This document shows, piece after piece, positions 37,101 to 49,100 of a stretch of DNA of 64,000 nucleotides (positions are counted from its first letter, which is position 1; each line of letters begins with the position of its first letter). The stretch is from NCBI GenBank assembly GCA_015680685.1, contig MNCI01034200.1:394449-458448 (forward strand). The letters run 5' to 3'. Both the position numbers and the translations under genes were made by a program. Below the pieces are notes generated by a model. It did not search any database and was not told where the DNA came from. It saw only the letters and a list, made by a program, of their open reading frames with translations. Source of the DNA: Gnetum montanum. Taxonomy: Eukaryota > Streptophyta > Gnetopsida > Gnetales > Gnetaceae.

Positions 37101-40100
37101 AGCGACTGCAGGCGGAGGAGGCCCAGAGGCAAATCCAGCTTGACCGCGCCCACGGACATAACGCTCGGCGGTGGCTACGGGAGGGGCGGTGCCCATACTT
37201 TGTTTTGGGCATTAGCTGCGAGTGCTCCTGGGCGGAGCTCAGACGTCACATCCGCCGGACTTCGGCGCGGTACCACCCTGATGCAGGGTGCTCGCAGGAG
37301 GACAGGGGTCGGCGCAAGTCGCTTATGCAGGGCATCCAGCAGGCAGCTAATTTTGTGGATACGGAGGATCATCGGAATACCCTCGATATCCTCCATGAGC
37401 TGGAGCGGCCTAACTGCACCTGTAGGCGGCTTCCGACTCGCCCGTAGGGGGTTGTCCCTGGTGGGGGGGGTCGCTCCCCCCCCCCCCCACGGCCGCTGCG
37501 TTATTGGGAGGTCGCTCCCCCCGGATGTTTTGGCTTCCCTCGGTTTTCTCGGTTCTGGCTGGCTGTTTGTCTGTCTCTTCTAGGTTGTCTGGGGCCCGGG
37601 GGCCCCCCCTGCGGGGTTTCTCCTGTTGGCCCGCCGCTTGTTATCGCTTGTAATCTTTGTAACATAGTTTTGCTTCTTTAATACAATCCCGAACTCTTTC
37701 TCAAAAAAAAAAATTGTCAAGAAATAAAAATTCTAGAGGAACCAAAGACAGCTACAAGAAACTTGGTTGTTGCTAGGCAAATTAATAAGGAGCTCTGAAG
37801 GGATAATCAAGTCTTCATTGTTCATTGTAAATCAGCCATTGTGAAAGATCAAAATTCTTTAGACGATGTTCCTATTGTTTATGAGTACAGGATGTTTCTG
37901 CCAAAGAACTTCCAGGAATGCCACCTCATTGAGCAGTTGAATTCACTATAGACTTGGACCCAAGAACAACATCTATATTTTCAACACCTTATAGGATGTC
38001 TCCAGCAAAAATGGCATAAGTAAAGTTACAGTTAGAACTTCTACAAAAGGGTTTTATTAGGCCTAGTGTGTCTAGTCAGGGTGGATCAATTTTAATTGTC
38101 AAAAAGAATGATGACACATTAAGGCTATGCATTGATTATCGCTACTTGAATAAGTTTACTATCAAAAACAAATATCCATTTCCAAGGATAGATCATTTGT
38201 TTGATCAATTGGAGACAACAAAGGTATTTTCCAAAATAAATCTTAAATCAGGGTATCACTAGCTTCAAATTAAGGAAGAAGACATCCATAAGTCAACATT
38301 TAGAACTAGATATAGACATTTTGAGTTTACAGTAATGCCTTTTGGTCTTTCTAATGCTCTAGGGATATTTATGAATCTAATGAATCACATCTTTCGACCA
38401 CACCTAGACTCATTTATAATAGTTGTCATAGATGACATTTTAATCAACTCCAAGTGTTTTGTAATGAGTTTTGTTAAAGGATGAAATTTTGTATAATGAA
38501 ATTGTTTTGTGAAAGGATGAAATTAATATATTATGTTAATTGCCATTATAATGCATTGGAAATAAATGTCATAGGAAATGCATTTAAGATTTCCCAAGAT
38601 ATAAAAGTGATTAATACTCAGACAAAATCAAGATAAAGCTAACAACATTTATCGCATTTCCTATGACATTTATTTCTCTTTCTCTGCTATCTTGTTATTG
38701 AAACCTCTATTTTTAATCAAATTCGGATGTCAATAGTTGAATGGGTTGCCTTGAGAAAAAGTTTGAATTTCACACTTTCTTATCAAAATTTTAAAAATAT
38801 TCCATTTCTTAATGGTAGTCCTAGGATTTTGATTCAATTTTCCACTAGAAAATCCAGGGAACTATTTATTGGCATTCAACGATGGAATACTATCATGAAC
38901 CGTTTAGCACATTTTTATTTAAAAAAAATACTTAGTCTAGAGCATTTCAAAATTGAATATGATCCAATCCTATAAATTTGAGTCTTATTGCTTGTAAAGA
39001 AATGTTAAAGAAATTATTTATTTTATTAAGCCAAACAAAGATACATCCAAAATCTTGAGACATTAGATAGTCTTCGTTAGGTATTGGGCTTAAAAATTAA
39101 TTTTGAGAAAACACATTATTTTCTTTTAATTTGTTAGAAATGAAAACCTAGAAAATATTGCATTTTTATGGGTCTAATATCATTTTTTAAAAGAATAAAA
39201 AGGAATTATGGATAAGAGTCTTAGAGAAAATGGCTCAAAGATTAATTGGCTAATGTGGAAGATTACAATTGATTTAATTTAAAGTTGTCTTTCATCTGCT
39301 ATAATATATTTGATGGCATGCTTATAAACATCGATGGAGGTAGTTGGCAAATTACAGAAAATGGCACAAGAATTTCTCTAACAGGATCTGACTGCAAAGA
39401 AATCCCTCTTTATCCCCCCACCCCAACCTCTCTCTATGTCTCTATGCATCTGTGACAGGTGGAAACCTCACAAATATCATATTGCTGGTTAAAGGAAAAA
39501 AAAATCATCTTTTGGATTAGAATAAAGTCTGTTATCCGTGCGAATGCCAGACTTCAAAACTGCCAATGCTTCATTAAAATCTTTGAATTCGATTCTATAA
39601 GCGCTTTCAACTTTATTGGATAGTTTTTTCCAGTTTCATATTTTTAATACTTGTGAATCTGAACACGGATGATTCGTAAAATCAAGTGTTTCTTTAGTTA
39701 ATTTTGGCCCCAAGATCATTCAAACCTATAGAACAAAAAGGAGAAACAAATACCACATAAGAATGACATTTGTAAGCACATAGGTGAAACTATTTACGGT
39801 GTACCTTTGTATTTTGTCTCATACAAGATGCGAGCAGCCCATGCAGATAAGCGCAATATAGCAGGGCCACTTAACCCCCAATGAGTAATTAACATCGATC
39901 CAACCTGACACAACCCACAAAATAAATAGCTACTGTATGTTTTGATATTTCTATAATCAAAAACTTTACATGAAGCCACTACCGTAATACTTATGTCAAC
40001 ATTCACATACTAATTACTTGCTTTAACTGAGGAACGTTTCTATGGAGTTCTGGAATCTTCAACCAAGCGATGACTTTTGAAAAGCTCACCTGAGAACCAA

Positions 40101-43100
40101 CAAAAACAAAATCCAAAACAAAAAAGTTTTGTACTCATATTACATATTTAATAATTTTCTTGAATGAATTATCCTAGGTTCTATATATTCATTCATAGCA
40201 ATGGCAATGTTAATGTGGAAGTGACCACGGAAGGTACTGTAGTTTGGTTTTTAAAATTTTTATTATTATTATTATTATTTTGAGAAATATTCGGGATGTC
40301 TATTAGTAAAAAAGTGTTAAAAGCAGTATATACAATGTACACCACACACCCACCCACTCCCCTCCCCCCAAAAAGAACAATTTGCTCAAAACGGGGGAAA
40401 GAAAACCCCCACCCCCCAAAGGAACGATTACAAATATTAAACAAAAGGCAAGGGGTTCCCTTAACAATCTTCCCCTCTAACCTATTGCCATGTCACAAAC
40501 ACTTGACAACAGACAAAAAATAAAGACCCTCCCTATTTCTCAGAACCCCTATCAGACTCGGAAACAAGCCGAATGACATCAGCCAGAAGGGCCTCCCTCC
40601 CAAAAAAACAAAAACTCTTGCACACACACCTTAAAGGTGAGTAGGCAATCGAGTGCAAGCACAAAGAGCCCGCTCTTGGGCATGCACCACATCAAGGACA
40701 ACACAATGTCTCTCTGAGTCAACAAACACAACTGCCTATTGAAAAACTTTAAAAGCATGTTCTTTCCTAGTGCACTCCTCAGCACTCTCTTTCCCATTCG
40801 AATGCAGATTGTACCCTTTATGCTTGATGTGTTGCCTAACCGCATGCCATGTGGTATTACATCTAATATTCATGACCACATAGGATCAGTGCCCCTATCG
40901 TAACCACGAACGTGCCCCCTACTCGTGAGCACAATCCAGCTATTGTTGGATCTAAGCCACTTCCTCCTCCTCCCTAGCCCGCCTTTCCCGCTCCACCTAC
41001 TCCTGCTACTCTTGGAGCCATGCCTCCTCATGCAATTGCTCTCTTAGGTTCTCTTGCAACTCTACCAAATCTCACTGCCATCACTCCTCCAGCACAACTT
41101 CCTCCAACCAATGCCTAAATTCTTCTTCGCGCTCAACCCATTGGTGCTACTAGACCGCCCGCTCCTCCCGTGCACAAATAGCAGCCACTTCTGCCGCCTC
41201 TGCAAGAAGATCATCCACATGTGCAAAGCAAGGAGGGCCTACACCTCGCGTATCTCCCCCTTCCACATGAAGGTCTACGAACCCTTCCTGATCTGCACCC
41301 CTAGGGCCTCTCCCCACCCCTGACTACCCGCAAGCACTTCCTCCTCGACCTCCCCCATCTCTCCCAAAGCAGTGAAAGGCTACCACCAACTCAACTCCCC
41401 AGTGTCCATTGGTGAATCCAACTCACCCTCCCCTGAGCCAACCCTAGAGTCCTCCTCCTCTAACCCACTCGTTAGATCTACCACAACCAAAGACTCACCT
41501 CTTGAGCACCGACACCCATAAACCCCCTTGATAGTCAAGCCTACATCCAAGCAAGGAGCCCTTGACCTAGATGCCCACCACAAGGCCAAAATCAAGCCTA
41601 AGTGGCACCCCTGGCATTGTCACCACAACACATCTAAGAAGTAGTGGCGTAAGTTAACCCACTCACCCATCCACATGCAACGCATAAACGTAAAATGTAG
41701 TCCTTACAACTTTGAAATGTTGCCGAACTGCACGAAAAACCATTCCACCACTTCTATTGCATCCTGCCATAGTGCAAATAGCACTAACTTCAAAACTTGC
41801 CCACTCCCTATTTTGGGGACTAACCTTGAGAAGAAAATCTCCGCATCTTGTAGCCTGCAGCCTCTAACAAGCACCACTTCACTCCTCACCGGCACCCCAG
41901 CAGCCACACGATAGATTTTTTAGTAAGCGCAATTCTTAACCCCCACCCCCCTAAATAAGGTGCTATCCCCCATCTAGTTTGTAAAAAACACCTCATCTAC
42001 CAAGTTTGGAGGGGGAGTAGCTCAGCCCACCCCACCTAACTTACGAGGCCCCAGAGCACCAGGTTGGCCTTATACCCATCACAAGTTGGCTCAGAAGTTG
42101 GAGTCACCCCCATAGCCGCGTGGGCCTCAATCCACAACCATATACCTTGGGCCGCAATTTGTGCCAACAACGACAATGGCTAAGCCTAGAAAATTTGACT
42201 ATTCCTTGCTCTCCACAGCACCCACAAAATTGTTGCCTCTTTCGTNNNNNNNNNNNNNNNNNNNNNNNNNNNNNNNNNNNNNNNNNNNNNNNNNNNNNNN
42301 NNNNCCCCCCCCCCCCTAATTAAAACCTCTTTCACAAGGAACACATGATGATGAATTAACCAAAGAAACATTTTAATTTTTTCCGAAGTTTACCCTTCCA
42401 TAATGTCTTCCACTCACACACATCCGGATATTTATGTTGGATTAGTTGTTGTGGGGAGGTACCCAATAACCCCCACTATATCATTTTTTGATGATGCCCA
42501 CAAATTTTCTTCCATACATGCGAGTCATTAGGCCCAACTTCCCACCTCTAATACTTCCCATCAACCATACTGACCCACTAGGCTTGATGATAATTTGGTC
42601 ATGTTAATTTGTTCACCATACTATGGTATCCCATATCAATGAGGTCCTAGAATTTGGGAATTCCCAAGTCCCCAGCACCACTAGGGCAAGCCACAAAATC
42701 CCAAATAACCAGATGCAACCAATTTCCACCTTTTCCCCTAGACCAACTGAAATTCCATATGATTTGGGCAATGCGTTCAATAATACCATTCGGAGGCAAG
42801 ACCACAGCAACAACATACATGGCCATTGAAGAAACAACCGACATAGCAAGCAACAAATGGCTTGTCCAGTGATCGATACGTTTCTGAAGCCGTTGGATGA
42901 GCCCACACCATACCTGTTTCCTATGCCAATCATACATAGGAAGCCCCAGGTATGAATCACCATGCAACCTCAGCAGAGCCCCCAACTGTTGGATAATCAA
43001 CCCCTTAACCTTGGCTTCGGTGTGCTACAAATGAACCACAAACTTACCTCTATTTAAGTTTGCTGCTTCATATTCACTCAATATTAACAAACAGAAAAAT

Positions 43101-46100
43101 GCAAGCTAAATTCACATGTTGAATTCAAATCTGTGATATCTTATCACTATTAGCATAATTCAAGCTATCTAATCACATAGGACCCACGATACCCTATACA
43201 TGCCCCTCACAACCCCTTGTAGGAACCACAATAAATACATCATGTTCAACCGAGTGCATCCAAAATGCCTAGCTTGTGACAGCTCATTGCTAACAATCTT
43301 CCCTCCAAAGCCTTCCCCTTGCACAGAGTCTCCCCTTTACCATGAAGGATGCCCAAATTGCCCACACCCACTACAACCCATGATACCCTGTACATGCCCC
43401 TCACAACCCCTTGTAGGAACCACAATAAATACATCATGTTCAACTGAGTGCATCCAAAATGCCTTGCTTGTGAGAGGTCACTGCTAACAAGCTTCCCTCC
43501 AAAGCCTTCCCTTTGCACTAAGTCTCCCCTTTACCATGAAGGATGCCCAAATTGCCCACACCCACTACATGCTACTCCTACTACCCTAAATGCTAGCCAC
43601 TTTTCTAGGTTTCTTTGTCAATTACTCATGTTTTCAAAACTAGCAAGATCAAAAGCTATAACTAGAGGTCAGGAACAGGATGATGCTACAACAGTGATTA
43701 TTTCATCTGCTGTCATTCTTTTTTTAGATTAGATACTTATGCAAGGGACTCCTGATCTAATCCTTGATTGATATCCATGATCCAAAGAATTCCTGGTTGT
43801 ACTCCTAATCTGAGTCCTGTAATTAATAAACTAATCTCTCTCTTTTCAATAAAAATGAAATCTCTGCAACATCCACCCCCTTCTCCCCAACAAAATTATC
43901 CTCCTTTTCACCCCAAATTATTTAAAAATAAAACAGTAGATCTCTAACCTAAACTGTATGTATGTATTTCATTTCAGTACACACTCCTTGTATGCTTTCT
44001 GTTACAACCTTTTGTACAAGGGGGTTGACCACCGTTGTGAGGCAAAATAATGGCACGGGAGCTTCAAAGAAGACAGTAAATAATTGGCTCACAAGTCATC
44101 AATGTTGTCTGGGATAACAACTTGCATTTGTTTGAAGTTTAAACAATGTATAATGCACTCCACAATATGCATGGCTTTCATAAATGCATGGTATTGGGTG
44201 GAAGGATAAAAAAAGATTAGCTAACTTTTAAAGACAAATTGATACAACTTGTATACCCCTGATAAATTATTGAGATGAGGATCCTTAATTTTAAAAGTAA
44301 ACAGGCTTGGTCTGGGGGCTATGATAGTATGACCAAGCTGACTTGCAAGCTTATAGCCCTGAAAAAATGCAAAAGGAAACAAAAAACAAACGTTGGTACA
44401 TTGATATATAAGTCAATAATGTAACATGTAGAAATCACAAACACAAACCTGTGGGCAGCCACCAGTGGCCATTAGGATGTAATTGGCTTGAAGTATTTCC
44501 GATATTCTATCTCTTTTACACACTTGAACCTCAAAAAACCCATTACTCCCCAATGTAATGTTCAAAGCTGTAACACCAGTTTCTAATGAAACTGTAAAAG
44601 CATAAATAGTTAGTAATAAAATGCTCTAATGAACAAACTCTTTCCAAACATGATGTATTAATTTCAAATAGAATGAATAACAACCTCCTAGTTATGGCAA
44701 GGAATTATGATTTGTATTGGAAGTACAATTGCACTAATTATATATTATATTTATAGAGCATATGTTGTGATGTATGACAATGTCATGCAATCCAACAATT
44801 ATATGCATATAATTAAGGTACAAATCATTCAATGGCAAGAAAATGCATAAAAATCAGAAGCTGTAATTGCATTATTTTGGTGCAAATGAATAGTCACCAA
44901 TTAGCATTACATTATTTTGGTGCAAATGAATAGTCATTGATTAGCCCGTAGTCACCAATTAGTGCGCTAATCGATGACTATTCATTTGCACCAAAATAAT
45001 CCAATTACTGCTTCTAATTTTGTGTGCAATTTACTTGGAGTGGAGGAGTTCTAATATCTGACTACATCACAATTATTTGAGTTACTTATCTTTCCAATTT
45101 TCAAAGCATCATATTGTAAAAATTGATAATTCAATGGTGTAATCTCTATGATAAAAGTAAAAGCTCCACTTCACAATTGATTTTTGGGCCAATGTGGTTA
45201 TTCCATCTGATATTCAGCCAGTTTTCGGTTATCACTTAGTGGAGGACCTCTAATTCCATGGGTTTTCTCTCCCAGGTTTCAATTGTTTTGTCAAGAACAA
45301 TTATCTGATTATGTTGCAATTCTGCTACCCGCAAAAGTCAATTTCTTCATGGTGATTTTATTAATGAAATTCACTTTGAATTGTGCCAATTTATTCATAG
45401 TAAGGTTTTATGGTATCAACATCAGTCTATGTTAGTGCTTATTCCATCTTTATACTCCATGGTGCCAAAACTGGCAAAGTTTATGATTGGTTGTTATCTT
45501 GTTTTTCTGCCTTACATCACGCCATGGATGAAGCTGCTACTACCCAACAGAATCCTCAAAAACCGTATACCATATGTTGTGTACCCTTGATTATGTCCCT
45601 TATTCTAATTTACAGTCTTTCAACCAAACTTTTTAGCTAATTCAATCCCAAATTACATCCCAAATTTTTAGAAGAAGATAGAGTTGTGAGAACTCGGATC
45701 AAGGGTGCTAAGAAAGGTCAAATGGCTATGCAGCAAGCCTAAAATCAAGAGGGAACCAGTGAGGTATTTTATATATGTTTATGTATTTTATATTCCTGTT
45801 GTTACTTATTATTTTTATGTATTTATTGGTAGTGCAATCTGGGATGTAGAATGATCCAATAGAGGGTGCACAAACTGAAGGTGCTCAAACTTTTGGGAGA
45901 GTTCAGTCAACTCCAAGGACGACTATAGAGCTTACCAGTTCAAAGATTTGTATATATACATATATTTTTATTTAATGGCCTACTTTATTGTTTTTACTTT
46001 GTATATTTTGTTTTCTAATAAATTTTTATTTTTTATAGAGGCAATGTACTAGGCAAAGTTCTAGTAGCCCAATAATTTTAGAACAAAAAGAAAGTGTCAA

Positions 46101-49100
46101 ACAACAAAAGGATAGTGCCAAAAAAAATAAGGGAAAAGAACCAGAGGTAAATTTAATTAATTCTAAAGTTTGAATACTTCCCTTTTCTTCCTTCTTCTTA
46201 TGTGACATTGATTTTTTGTGTTGCAAATCTCTATGGATCAGATGTACTTCATCCGGGAAATGGAAAGAGATGATGCTGCAAACACAGATTCTGAACTAAC
46301 TCCCACTCCACCAAGACCACCACCGCATGTGGCATCTACTCATGCAACCTCGATAAGGGATTCTTTACCACAGGTAGTGCCGACGTCAGTTCCTGGGTCC
46401 GCTCTGATAACTCCTTCGGTCTCAATCATGGGTTCCTCCTTCTCATTGGGGTTGGGACAAATGCTAGCAGTTGCCAAAGAAGAACTCATTCTTTTTCAGA
46501 ATCTTGGTCAACGGATCACCAGGAACACACCCTGCTCTGTTCGTGAGGAGATCTACCACATATGGGAGTCCCAATCATGTGATTTCAAGGAAGACTATGA
46601 ACTGGTACAAGCTGGTCCTCCATCCTCAATTCATCCAATTCCCAAGGATGCTCCAGAAGTTGTCAAAAATCTAGAGCAACTCTTAGGAGAATTGGAGAGT
46701 CCCACATGTCTTGCTTGTTTTCTGTTAACTCGTGATTGGCTCTTTCAAGTTGAGACTGATTGACCTCGGGTGAGTAGTTCTTGCTATTCTTTTTCTTTCT
46801 TTCATTTGATCTTTTTATTCATAATTCATAATTTTAATCTTGTTTTTGTGCATGTAGAAGAAGGAAAAAAATGGCAAGATGACATGACCAATCGATCTCT
46901 TCAAGTGAGTTTGTTGGAGACCAAACTTAAAAAGAGGGAAGAGGCAAGGGCTGCAGCAAAGAGTGCCCCCAAGTATATTAAATAATTATGTGATGGTTTG
47001 GCAGGATGCAAGGCAATATTGAGTAAGAAGGGCACTACTAACAAAGAACAAGAAGCCCAGTTGATTTTCTCAATGCTTTCAAGGCAAATAACTAATCACA
47101 GTCATGCTTCCCTTTGTTCTTCTATTCCACTTCTTCTCTGTTCTGCTTCTTTTCTATTCCATTTCCTTTTTTACTACATGTATTCCACTTCGATGTACTT
47201 CTTCTATATAATAATAATAATAATATAATATTTTCTTTCACTTTGGCTCTTGAATCATGGTTTGCTCTAATACCAAATGTGACATCTCATTTCCAAATGT
47301 CATTAAAACACAATCATTCATTGCTTAATTCATCGCATTCGTGAGCGTGATAATGGAAATATCATGAAATAACTTAATGAATGAATAACTTGGTAAATTA
47401 CTAGTGCACTAAATTTAACACGAAGGAAAAACAAAGGAAAATTCTATTAATGAGAGTGGCACATTGTAATGCCCTCTAGGTTATCTTCCCATGCCACTTA
47501 AGCCTTAGAGGCAATCTAGCACTGCCACCATAGTTAGGCTATCCAGCCAAAGGGGTGATTAGTCCCTTCTTGTCCTACTTCACTCAACTCTCGTCACTTG
47601 CCAATCCAAGCTCAACAACTCCATGCTGACACGACCTCTAAACTTGGCCTTAAATAGCATAGGTCAAACCCATTCCCGAGGGGCACATGAATAATTGTAA
47701 CTTCTTATAACAAGCCACCCCTTAATTAAAAGGTTAATTACATTGTTTACAATACACTTCCACCCTTAACCAAGGATGGGACGTTACAAGAACAAGAATC
47801 TCGTACTTAGCTTTCAAGGTTTCTATTTTCCATTTGATTTTAGATTTCAAGCTCTTCAATTCTCTTGGTGTACTCCAAGAAAATTCAAACATAGAAATGC
47901 ACCAAGACCAATCTAGACAGCCTAGCTATCATTCTATCCAAATGAACAAGTTCACTAGAGCTGCATGCATCTAACGTGAGAAAAGCAACATTCCAAAACT
48001 TGATAGGAAAGTTTAGTATTCAGATCCACATCAGCACCTTTTCAATGTCAGATCTTGTTGTGCCCCTAGCTTTCATTTTGATAGGCAAGTCTTCTTGCCC
48101 CATAAAGCTAGGAACCCCTCACTAGCACAAAATGTTTGGTTCAGAATCAATGCAAAACAATAATAGACAATCCAGAAATGCTACAACTTGCACCTAGTTT
48201 ATCCTCATCTATCTAGCAGCTATCCAATCTCTGAGCTCATCAATCTCAAAATGAGGTTGTGCTGAGACAAATTCTTCTGTAAGGCTAAACTGCAGGCACT
48301 TTCCTGCAACTTCACAATCCTATTCAAGGCTTTTACGAATGAGTGGATGTCATGGTTCCTCCTCACTTCCTGTGCATTGCACCTTGCACTACCCCCTTTC
48401 CCTTATTCCTTCTGTTGCTTGCTTCCCCATGCCTGCTGTCATTAGTGACTACTGTCGTCACCCTTCATTCTTGTTGCACTTCTCCATTGTTGCCCTTCCC
48501 CCAATCTCTAGTTGGCATTCCACAAATTATTCTTCACTATACATAGTATTCAACAAAATATAAATGTGCTTTCGAAGATTCAAACAAACTAAGGCATTGA
48601 GCAGTTAACAATCAAACAATTTCCACATAGAAGGAAAGAAACTATAAAAGCTCTAGCTTACTAATCATCACCGTGAAGCTACAAAAATCAATATAAATCT
48701 CTAAAATTCTGTCTGCATTTTGCAATTTAGTAACAATTCTACAAATAGACAAAACCATTTACATTTTCTTGAAACTTGAAAACAAATGAAAATCTTTGTT
48801 ACCTCCTTGCTTTTGGGCTTCAGCTAGAAGACAGTCAATAACTGTGGAGGATTTATCACTTACAGGGAATACTCTCCCATCATCTTCAGTCTTTATGAGC
48901 ATATGCCATGTTAATTATAAAACGTAAATGTTCATAAATAAATAAAACATTAGAATGATATTACAAAACCTATGTCATTAACTAGAAGATACCTTGAGCT
49001 GTACTCCATGCTCTGAAAACCAAGCCATAGTATCACTAGGTCCATGTGATTTAAAATAGAAACCACGCAACTCTTTTGTACCCCTTGGATACTGATCAGC

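Larger units (their letters stand above)
36020..38470 (+). mobile_element. Ty3/gypsy remnant, interrupted by LINE-A
   Basis: The plus strand encodes a gag end with a Cys-rich knuckle ([14 protein letters not shown] near 36465-36505, with the His replaced by Tyr), a protease ([12 protein letters not shown] near 36690, DCG for DSG) and, after the insertion at about 36961-37712, a reverse transcriptase (38068-38460). Integrase and LTRs are not seen. Stops throughout show it is dead. Confidence 0.85.
40258..43060 (-). mobile_element. LINE-2: L1-type LINE with C1, coiled coil and J-domain-like 3' region
   Basis: In intron 7. From right to left on the minus strand: the end of the reverse transcriptase, part of zf-RVT beside an N gap, a C1-like domain (41704-41907), an acidic linker ([20 protein letters not shown] near 41420-41480), a coiled-coil region (40980-41240) and a J-domain-like end (40631-40960). 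A 3' UTR follows and ends ATCCCGAATATTTCTC plus (AAT)n. It links the J-module to a LINE pol in a single element. Multiple stops show it is dead. The right border is approximate. Confidence 0.85.

Noticed and set aside
37008-37212. Minus-strand frames in the GC-rich block
   Set aside because: They lie opposite the J-module frame, are Pro/Ala/Ser-rich as expected for an antisense of a GC-rich coil, and have no homologue in LINE-2.
47205-47231. (AAT)n run as a possible LINE-2-like 3' tail
   Set aside because: The neighbouring sequence has no LINE 3' motif; simple repeat only.
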